Assembly (NCBI GenBank): GCA_900544225.1
Contig: UQUD01000056.1
Span: forward strand, 1 to 11,901
Source: an uncultured Collinsella sp.
GTDB taxonomy: Bacteria; Actinomycetota; Coriobacteriia; Coriobacteriales; Coriobacteriaceae
Reading direction: 5' to 3'
Length of the DNA stretch: 11,901 bases
Position 1 is the first letter of the stretch, and each line of letters begins with the position of its first letter. A program made the translations under genes and the position numbers. The notes below the pieces were generated by a model. The model worked only from the letters and a program-made list of their open reading frames with translations. It was not told the DNA's origin and searched no databases. Shown here in pieces: positions 6,880-11,901 of this stretch.

Positions 6880-7965
6880 ATGAAGCCACGTAACATTGCC
6901 ATCACCTGCGGTGTCGCGGGAGTCGCCGTCGGCCTTGCCGCTGCCACCGGTATCGTTTATCACAAGCAAATCAAATCCGCCGCGTCGCTCAAACGCTTGA
7001 CCGGCTACGCGGATGGCTATGACCTGTACGCAATCGACATCGCCTACGACTACGATCTCGATCGCATCATCGCCGCTGGCGCGCGCGACGATCAGGCCTA
7101 CATCGATGCCGTGGTGGCGCAGGTGTTGCCCGGCGTGCCGGCGCATGTCCAGGCGCCCCAGTTTGCCTGCAGCGCTTTTGTCGCCGTAGATGCCGAAGGC
7201 CGCGTGCGCACCGGTCGCAATTACGACTTTAAGGACGACACCTCGGCGCTGCTGGTGCGCAATCACCCACGCGGCGGCTATGCTTCCATCGGGCTTGCCG
7301 CCCTTAACAACCTGGGCGATAACACTCCGCTTGACTCCGTCGCCGGACGCGCCGCGGCGTTGATGGGCCCGCTTGCCCAGCTCGACGGTGTTAACGAATG
7401 CGGCGTGTCCATTGCCGTACTCACCCTGGATTCCAAGCCCTGCGACCAGGACACGCAACGGCCCGTCATCAACACCTCGCTCGCCATCCGTCTGGTGCTC
7501 GACCGTGCCGCCACCACGCAAGAAGCTGTCGACCTGCTTTCCGCCTACGACATGCACGCCATGGCAGGACGCGATTACCACTTCTTTATCAACGACGCCG
7601 CCGGTGACGCGCGCGTAGTAGAGTGGGACCCGCGCGATCCGAACCGCGCTTTCAAAGCGACTCCCGTACGCCAGGTTACGAACTTCTACGCCTGCTATGG
7701 CGACGAAGTGCTGCCCAACCAAAAGAATGGCGAGCTGGGCCATGGCAAAGAGCGCGCCGTCGCAATCGCCGATGTCCTTGACGCCCATGTCGGTGCCCAG
7801 GACGAAACGATTGTCTGGGAAGCCCTGCGCGCCGCAGCGCAAGAACCCAATCCGGAAGACATCACCAGCAATACGCAATGGTCGGTCGTCTTTGACAACA
7901 CCGAGCCCGCCGCCGCTATTACGCTGCGCCGCCACTGGGGCGACGTCGACGCCTTCGCACTGTAA
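6880..7965 (+). CDS. Membrane-anchored linear amide C-N hydrolase (choloylglycine hydrolase/NAAA-like Ntn fold)
   Basis: A 361-residue protein. Residues 8-27 are a hydrophobic segment after a short basic N-terminus, a signal anchor or uncleaved signal peptide without a lipobox. The Ntn core begins at Cys97 in FACSAF. Arg113 and Asp116 (GRNYDF) stand 16 and 19 residues after it, the same spacing as Cys2, Arg18 and Asp21 of bile salt hydrolases. GVNECGVSIAV (170-180), DYHFFINDAAGDARVVEW (232-249) and TNFY (267-270) fit the family. Because the Cys is internal, activation needs removal of a roughly 96-residue propeptide, as in acid ceramidase-like and AAT-like members. The substrate could be N-acyl amides, bile salts or penicillin-type amides; this cannot be decided. 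The start has GAGAGGAG about 5 bases upstream. Confidence 0.82.
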   Translation: MKPRNIAITCGVAGVAVGLAAATGIVYHKQIKSAASLKRLTGYADGYDLYAIDIAYDYDLDRIIAAGARDDQAYIDAVVAQVLPGVPAHVQAPQFACSAFVAVDAEGRVRTGRNYDFKDDTSALLVRNHPRGGYASIGLAALNNLGDNTPLDSVAGRAAALMGPLAQLDGVNECGVSIAVLTLDSKPCDQDTQRPVINTSLAIRLVLDRAATTQEAVDLLSAYDMHAMAGRDYHFFINDAAGDARVVEWDPRDPNRAFKATPVRQVTNFYACYGDEVLPNQKNGELGHGKERAVAIADVLDAHVGAQDETIVWEALRAAAQEPNPEDITSNTQWSVVFDNTEPAAAITLRRHWGDVDAFAL

Positions 7966-8079
7966 GGAGCTAGGCCCGTCGGCCTTACGCTCGCCTGACG
8001 TTATTTACATTTCCATACGCTTGAGCTAACACGTTTTACCCCGTATCAACAGTGTGCGGGGGTAAACTTATGCGCATGT

Positions 8080-8085
8080 TATAAC
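8080..8085 (+). promoter_or_regulatory. Possible -10 box of the phosphofructokinase gene
   Basis: TATAAC lies 19 bases before the start codon, just upstream of the GGAAGG ribosome site. No good -35 box is seen at the usual distance, where the sequence is G-rich. The 139-base spacer from the hydrolase stop also holds a weak hairpin (GTAAGG with CCTTAC, starting at the stop codon) without a T-run, so a terminator there is doubtful. Confidence 0.3.
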
Positions 8086-8104
8086 TTGCCCGGAAGGATT
8101 CATC

Positions 8105-9184
8105 ATGCTTAGGATCGGTCTTCTTACCAGTGGCGGCGACTGCCAGGCACTCAACGCCACCATGCGCGGCATTGTCAAAACGCTTATGACCAACAGCGAA
8201 GAGCCTATCGAGATCTATGGTTTTGAGGACGGCTACCAGGGCCTTATCTACAGCAGATTCCGTGTCATGACTCCCGCCGATTTTAGCGGCATCCTCACCC
8301 GCGGCGGCACCATCCTGGGCACGAGCCGTACACCGTTCAAGCGCCTGGACACTCCCGAGGCCGACGGCGTCGAGAAGGTGCCGGCGATGGTCCACACCTA
8401 TCATAAGCTGCAGCTCGACTGCCTGTTTATGCTGGGCGGCAACGGCTCCACCAAGACCGCCAACCGCCTGCGCGAAGAGGGCCTCAACGTTATCGCCCTG
8501 CCCAAGACCATCGATAACGACACCTGGGGCACCGAGTTGACGTTTGGCTTTACGAGCGCCATCGACGTCGCTACCAAGTGCATCGACGACATTCACACCA
8601 CCGCCTCGAGCCATGGGCGCGTGTTCGTTATCGAGATCATGGGCCACAAGGTTGGCTGGATCCCGCTGTATGCCGGCGTCGCGGGCGGCGCAGATGTCAT
8701 CTTGATTCCCGAGATCCCCTACGACATGGATAACGTCATCAAGACCATCGAGCATCGCATGGAGACCGGCAGCCGCTTTACCATCGTGGCCGTCGCCGAG
8801 GGCGCTATCTCCAAGGAGGACGCGGCGCTGTCCAAGAAGGAGTACAAGAAGAAGCTCGCCGAGCGCACGAGCCCGTCAATCGTGTACGACATCGCCAAGG
8901 AGATCGAGGCCAAGACCGGTCGCGAGACCCGCGTCGCCATCCCCGGCCACACGCAGCGCGGCGGTCAGCCCGACGCCCAGGACCGCATCTTTGCGACTCA
9001 GTGCGGCGTCGAGGCAGCGCTCGGCTGCCTGCGCGGCGAGTTTGGCTACATGATTGCCCTGCGCGACGGCAAAATGTGCCACATGCCGCTCGAGGATGTC
9101 GCCGGCAAGCTCAAGTTTGTCGACCCCCAGAGTGACCTGGTACGGGAGGCCAAGGCGCTGGGCATCAGCTTCGGCGACGAATAG
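8105..9184 (+). CDS. pfkA: 6-phosphofructokinase, PfkA superfamily
   Basis: A 359-residue phosphofructokinase that makes fructose 1,6-bisphosphate in glycolysis. It begins LRIGLLTSGGDCQALNA (GGD phosphoryl-donor loop). The donor-discriminating motif is GGNGST (111-116), and the catalytic loop is PKTIDND (133-139) with Asp137. The sugar phosphate site shows MGHKVGW (179-185), PEIPYD (202-207) and GHTQRGG (281-287). At the two positions used to tell ATP from pyrophosphate enzymes it has Gly114 (ATP-like) and Lys134 (common in pyrophosphate enzymes but also in ATP-using actinobacterial ones); this mixture favours ATP. Asn113 replaces the usual Asp of GGDGS. The last codons and stop lie inside the 5' arm of a large palindrome. 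Confidence 0.93.
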   Translation: MLRIGLLTSGGDCQALNATMRGIVKTLMTNSEEPIEIYGFEDGYQGLIYSRFRVMTPADFSGILTRGGTILGTSRTPFKRLDTPEADGVEKVPAMVHTYHKLQLDCLFMLGGNGSTKTANRLREEGLNVIALPKTIDNDTWGTELTFGFTSAIDVATKCIDDIHTTASSHGRVFVIEIMGHKVGWIPLYAGVAGGADVILIPEIPYDMDNVIKTIEHRMETGSRFTIVAVAEGAISKEDAALSKKEYKKKLAERTSPSIVYDIAKEIEAKTGRETRVAIPGHTQRGGQPDAQDRIFATQCGVEAALGCLRGEFGYMIALRDGKMCHMPLEDVAGKLKFVDPQSDLVREAKALGISFGDE

Positions 9185-9360
9185 CCTCGGCTGGAACTGC
9201 TCTCATCGGAGGCTCCAGGGCTTACCTCCCAAATCGTCCTCGGACATGTCAGGACCCCGCTGCGCGCTTCGCGCGGCGGGGGCCTTCCGTCCTGCGGAAA
9301 GATTTGGGAGGGAAGCCCTGGGGCCTCCTGCGGTAACTAGGAAGGCCGAGGCTATTCGTC
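9176..9360 (+). repeat. 185-base imperfect palindrome at the 3' end of the phosphofructokinase gene
   Basis: Three nested stems share one centre at 9268: a perfect 16-base outer stem (9176-9191 with 9345-9360), a 26-base middle stem (9210-9235 with 9301-9326; 24 Watson-Crick pairs, one T-G and one A-G), and an inner hairpin (9255-9281) with a CTT loop. Between them lie symmetric unpaired blocks of 18 and 19 bases on each side. The outer arm starts at the codon for Asp358 of the kinase and includes its stop codon. As RNA it would fold into a long rod with two large internal loops. It could be an mRNA 3' structure, a small RNA or a miniature element; the T-G pair fits plus-strand RNA. No poly-T tail follows. 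Confidence 0.8.
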
Positions 9361-9369
9361 TTCTTGCTG

Positions 9370-9613
9370 CGGGTGCCTAGGGTGGGTGCAGCGTGCATTT
9401 TTGGGAGTTTTCAGCAGCCGTGGGTGCCTGCATACTGGATTTTGGGCGAAAAGCAGGCGCCATGAGCCGCATACTGTAAAAATGAGCGATCCTTGAGGTG
9501 CCGAGGGCCCATAATCAAGGCTTTCAACGCGGTTTTGTGCACCCATTCCCGCGCCCGCGGACTCCGGGATGCTGAATACTCCGGAATTTGCACGCCGCCC
9601 CCTGGGGTACCCG
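9370..9613. repeat. About 244-base partly self-complementary repeat element, copy 1
   Basis: The first 220 bases match 11680-11901 with scattered substitutions and small indels. The ends are inverted: CGGGTGCCTAGGG at the left against CCCTGGGGTACCCG at the right. Inside, a 26-base arm (9391-9416) pairs with 9570-9595 with about five mismatches. A hairpin GGTGCCTGC (9423-9431) with GCAGGCGCC (9453-9461) sits in the middle. Single-base indels between the copies break any shared reading frame, so I regard the open frames here as non-coding. It may be a MITE-like element or a repeated structured RNA. Confidence 0.75.
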
Positions 9614-9696
9614 TGGGCAAAAAGCAACCACCCAGCCGAAATATGCATCCGGCGGGGCGGTTTATGCAGTACAGCGGCTGTGGATGCGCATGTCGT

Positions 9697-10026
9697 TCAG
9701 CGTTCTTGCCGACCGATGCAACGTCGTGCGTAGCCCTTAATGTCTTCGGTGAAACCGTCAAGGTCGTCGAGCGTGATAACGTTATCGGAAAGCAAGTTGG
9801 CTAACTCATAACGCATGGTGCTGCGGCGAATATCGTTCACAAGCACTCCTGAGGACAGCTTGTCCCTATTGATACGCTCTTCTAACGCCCAAAATCTACT
9901 GGACGCTTCACTGCCACCGTTCAGTATCTCGATGTACTGGCCGATGAGCATTTCCATATAGCTTTCTTGCCATTTTGGGAGCAGCTCTTTAAACAGCTTC
10001 CAGTCGCTTTCAGTTACCTCGCCCAT
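9697..10026 (-). CDS. Hypothetical protein, 109 residues, helical and charged
   Basis: I do not assign a family. The protein is rich in charged and aromatic residues and probably all-helical: MGEVTESDWKLFKELLPKWQ, then ESYMEMLIGQYIEILNG, SSRFWALEERINRDKLSSG, and a C-terminal part with ITLDDLDGFTEDIKGYARR. There is no signal peptide or membrane segment. Similar small proteins of the form ESDWKLF...RRSTM...LDDLDEFS occur as uncharacterised proteins in gut Firmicutes and Actinobacteria; this is from memory. The ATG at 10026 is chosen because CGGAGG lies 4 bases upstream; a TTG 18 bases further upstream is less likely. The region is more AT-rich than the neighbouring enzyme genes. It lies between two copies of the 244-base element. 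Confidence 0.75.
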   Translation of the reverse strand: MGEVTESDWKLFKELLPKWQESYMEMLIGQYIEILNGGSEASSRFWALEERINRDKLSSGVLVNDIRRSTMRYELANLLSDNVITLDDLDGFTEDIKGYARRCIGRQER

Positions 10027-10474
10027 ATTGCCTCCGTTCACCAAACAGACTTAGCCATTCGATTTTTATTCTATTTGGTATTTTCGCTCACAGCCGTGGA
10101 TGAGGGGACCATCGGTCTTCGAGTTCGAACCTGAATGAACCGTTTGCTACAAAATGCGCCTAATTACTACGATGATTCGAATGCCTTCGACCATGCCGAA
10201 AAGGGTGAAAGTAAAACCGCAGGTAGAAAGCTTGCCGATTTTTGAAAAAGATGGGTGTGGTCGGCCTCATCGAGTTCATCGTAGTAAATCGGCCATTTTC
10301 TTGGCATGCGGCGAGTTAAATGCCAGTTCCCGTGTTGGAATTGCCCTGTCCATTCGTGAGTTGCGGTGAAATCGGGACTGTTAGACGCTCCAAGGTCCTC
10401 AACGGTCCGTATTTCACCGCAACTTGGAAGGGGCGAGCGGCGTTGGCCAAGCATTGTTGACGGGTTGGAACGGC
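10027..10474. other. Gene-poor spacer with overlapping inverted repeats
   Basis: No convincing gene is seen in these 448 bases; open frames here lack ribosome sites. TTACTACGATGA (10164-10175) is perfectly complementary to 10276-10287. GCCGATTT (10234-10241) is complementary to 10286-10293, which overlaps that right arm, so the two hairpins exclude each other. The AGTTGCGGTG repeat copy 2 closes the spacer on the right. TAGAAT (10073-10068, minus) could be a -10 box for the 109-residue gene. Confidence 0.5.
10359..10424. repeat. Palindromic repeat, copy 2 (AGTTGCGGTG family)
   Basis: The arms 10359-10379 and 10404-10424 begin and end with AGTTGCGGTGAAAT and its complement. The outer 14 bases pair perfectly; the rest pairs with two mismatches and a wobble. 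It lies about 50 bases downstream of the XRE gene stop, so it could end that transcript, but there is no T-run on either side. Confidence 0.8.
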
Positions 10475-11395
10475 TTAGGCTTGTTTGCGGCGCTTCCATT
10501 GCTTTCGGCACCAGCACATGAGTGCCTCTATGAAGGGAATCGTGATGAGGATGACCCATGCGGGATGGGGCTGTGCCAAACAAAGCCACATATAGAGGAA
10601 CCAGGCAATGGCGGCTGTTGCATAGACGACGCCGATCAGCTTGGAGAGATGATGTCGGTCGATAAAGTCGCCCATCGCCTCGTAGACGGGAATCAGAAAG
10701 ACCAGAAAGAGCCCCATACCCCACGTGCCGCAGATGATGCCGAGCGCGAGATAGGCGAGGACGACAAGTGCAGGAAAGGGAAACTCGTTCCATGCGCGAC
10801 CGATCTTGGTGTGGAAATGCTTGCCATGATGGTCGAGCTTGTCGTGTGCCTCTTTCCAGCTGGAAAACGTCTCGCCGTCGATGGTGACGGTGCCGTCGGC
10901 ATTGGTATGTACGCTGTGTCCATCGTCCTCTAGCGTATCGATATGCAATCCGCCCGGCCCCACATGGACCTCTTCACCCTTGCGCTCGTTAGCCACGTGG
11001 ATGCCGCTCCAACCAACATGAACCTCTTCACCTTTGTTGGGGTCGACAACGTGAATGCCGCGTGCAAGGGAAATGTCGACAAGTGGCTTGCCGTCAGGAT
11101 CCACGTGCTCGGTAGAAGACTCGGTGCCTTCAGTCTCGTCGTAATTATTTGCGTCAACGTCATCGTCGGCCGAGGTGTCGACATCGCTAGCCGCTTCCCC
11201 ATATAGCAACTCATCCAGTGACACGCCATACAGCGCGGCGAGTGCAATAAGGTTATCGGTATCGGGCGAGGATTCGCTGCGTTCCCATTTGCTGACAGCT
11301 TGGCGGCTTACGCCCAACTGGGCAGCAAGAGCCTCCTGGGAAAGACCGGCAGCTTTGCGGCGATCGACGAGGCGCTGTGCCATCGCAAGATCCAT
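10475..11395 (-). CDS. XRE-family regulator with internal repeats and membrane-spanning C-terminus
   Basis: A 306-residue three-part protein. Residues about 6-64 are an HTH_3/XRE DNA-binding domain (GLSQEALAAQLGVSRQAVSK, then LDELLYG). Residues about 67-100 are an acidic linker. Residues 113-167 hold three 18-residue repeats of the form GIHV..(N)KGEEVHVG, the third degenerate. After a His-rich stretch (DHHGKHFHTK), hydrophobic segments lie at about 207-237, 254-274 and 279-295, giving three to four membrane helices ending in a basic tail (CRKQWKRRKQA). It would place a DNA-binding domain at the inner face of the membrane, perhaps sensing envelope stress or signals. ATG 11395 is preceded by AAAGGAA at 5 bases; ATG 11410 overlaps that site and is less likely. 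Confidence 0.85.
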   Translation of the reverse strand: MDLAMAQRLVDRRKAAGLSQEALAAQLGVSRQAVSKWERSESSPDTDNLIALAALYGVSLDELLYGEAASDVDTSADDDVDANNYDETEGTESSTEHVDPDGKPLVDISLARGIHVVDPNKGEEVHVGWSGIHVANERKGEEVHVGPGGLHIDTLEDDGHSVHTNADGTVTIDGETFSSWKEAHDKLDHHGKHFHTKIGRAWNEFPFPALVVLAYLALGIICGTWGMGLFLVFLIPVYEAMGDFIDRHHLSKLIGVVYATAAIAWFLYMWLCLAQPHPAWVILITIPFIEALMCWCRKQWKRRKQA

Positions 11396-11680
11396 AGTGG
11401 TTCCTTTCATGTGGCGACCGTAATCGAATGAGCCGAGTATGCCGAGAATAACCGGTAGCGACCACCATTTCTAGTTAGAATCTGCCCCAACCCTACCGCA
11501 ACTACGAGTAGCAACCCCCTAATGGCCTGCCATTTCATGACAAATGTTAGTTCGCATAACAGCCAAGAGCCCTCTCAATACGTTGCGGTGGAATAGTTCC
11601 TGTTTCATGGCTCTGCTATGCCAAACAGGAACTATTCCACCGCAACTTACTATCAGGCCACGCACCCGCAGAGTAGCTAC
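11396..11680. promoter_or_regulatory. Leader and promoter region upstream of the XRE gene
   Basis: No gene is seen. On the minus strand TTGCGG followed 16 bases later by TCTAAC could be a weak promoter of the XRE gene. The putative -35 box lies within a lone half-copy of the palindrome core, ACCGCAACT (11495-11503). A full palindromic repeat follows at 11582-11646. CACCCG (11663-11668) and CGGGTG (11680-11685) form a short hairpin at the boundary with the 244-base element. Confidence 0.35.
11582..11646. repeat. Palindromic repeat, copy 3 (AGTTGCGGTG family)
   Basis: This is the best copy: two perfectly complementary 24-base arms (11582-11605 and 11623-11646), the left one beginning GTTGCGGTGGAATAGTTCC, around a 17-base centre. 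No T-run follows and no gene ends here, so a simple terminator role is unlikely. Confidence 0.85.
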
Positions 11681-11901
11681 GGGTGCCTAGGGTAGGATGC
11701 GGCGTGCATTTTTGGGAGTATTCAGCAGCCGAGGGTGCCTGCATACTGGATTTTGGGCGAAAGGCAGGCACCATGGGCCGCATCCTGTAAAAAAACGAGC
11801 GGCTCTAGAGGCGTTGGGGCTCAGAATCGGGGCTTTCAGCGCAGTTTTGCACCCCCGCCCCCGCGCCCGCGGACTCCGGGATGCTGAATACTCCGGAATT
11901 T
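11680..11901. repeat. 244-base repeat element, copy 2, cut by the window edge
   Basis: It is in the same orientation as 9370-9589. Internal stems are better preserved here: GGATGCGGC (11695-11703) with GCCGCATCC (11777-11785), the nested GGTGCCTGC (11734-11742) with GCAGGCACC (11764-11772), and GGAGTATTCAGCA (11715-11727) with TGCTGAATACTCC (11882-11894). The right end lies beyond the window. Confidence 0.75.

Noticed and set aside
5444..6883. 479-residue open frame on the plus strand
   Set aside because: It is antisense to the M18 aminopeptidase, whose catalytic residues are all in place; the composition is an artefact of high-GC codon use and there is no ribosome site.
6826..7935. 369-residue open frame on the minus strand
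   Set aside because: It is antisense to the Ntn hydrolase and shows no recognisable motif; the plus-strand protein matches its family throughout.
8038..8066. ACCCCG/CGGGGT-like inverted repeat before the phosphofructokinase gene as a terminator
   Set aside because: The stem is only about six pairs and no T-run follows on either strand.
9352..9761. 98- and 116-residue minus-strand open frames over the repeat element
   Set aside because: They lack ribosome sites, and indels that are not multiples of three separate the two repeat copies, so no frame is shared.
10154..10369. 71-residue plus-strand open frame in the empty spacer
   Set aside because: No ribosome site; it runs through the inverted repeats and into palindromic repeat copy 2.
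10167..10793. 208-residue minus-strand open frame
   Set aside because: It overlaps the 3' part of the XRE gene in another frame, runs through palindromic repeat copy 2, and has no domain signature.
1..11901. CRISPR array, tRNA, rRNA or transposase genes
   Set aside because: No regularly spaced direct repeats, cloverleaf-like sequences, rRNA segments or transposase motifs were seen; the repeats here are palindromic and dispersed.

Overview
The window looks like a chromosomal stretch of a high-GC Gram-positive gut bacterium of the class Coriobacteriia, most likely Collinsella. This is inferred from the GC-rich, actinobacterial-looking protein sequences and from AT-richer spacers full of palindromic repeats. 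No rRNA, tRNA or CRISPR array was seen, so the taxonomy is not proven.

Layout, left to right. An alpha/beta hydrolase (minus, 131-928) faces away from a COG0731-type radical SAM protein (plus, 1154-1930). A SEC-C-tagged type I methionine aminopeptidase (2091-2978) and a D-2-hydroxyacid dehydrogenase (3108-4016) follow on the plus strand, each ending at a clear hairpin terminator. A two-gene toxin-antitoxin operon on the minus strand (antitoxin 4734-5114, PIN toxin 4250-4741, 8-base overlap) lies between the dehydrogenase and an M18 aminopeptidase (minus, 5333-6718). The M18 gene is divergent from a membrane-anchored Ntn-type linear amide C-N hydrolase (6880-7965), which is followed by a 6-phosphofructokinase (8105-9184).

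The right quarter (about 9176-11901) is accessory in character. It has only two genes, both minus: an unrecognised 109-residue protein (9697-10026) and an XRE-type regulator with a membrane-spanning C-terminus (10475-11395). The rest is structured, apparently non-coding DNA. It includes a 185-base palindrome that starts inside the last codons of the phosphofructokinase gene, two direct copies of a roughly 244-base partly self-complementary element (the second cut by the window edge), and two of the three copies of an AGTTGCGGTG-type inverted repeat.

Most genes are single housekeeping functions: peptide turnover and N-terminal processing (Map, M18), glycolysis (Pfk), 2-hydroxyacid metabolism and tRNA modification-like radical chemistry. 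They do not form one pathway. The most interesting material is the repeat and palindrome content: five separate families of repeats or structured palindromes lie in the spacers, plus a mixed-family toxin-antitoxin pair and a membrane-bound XRE regulator with an internal 18-residue repeat.
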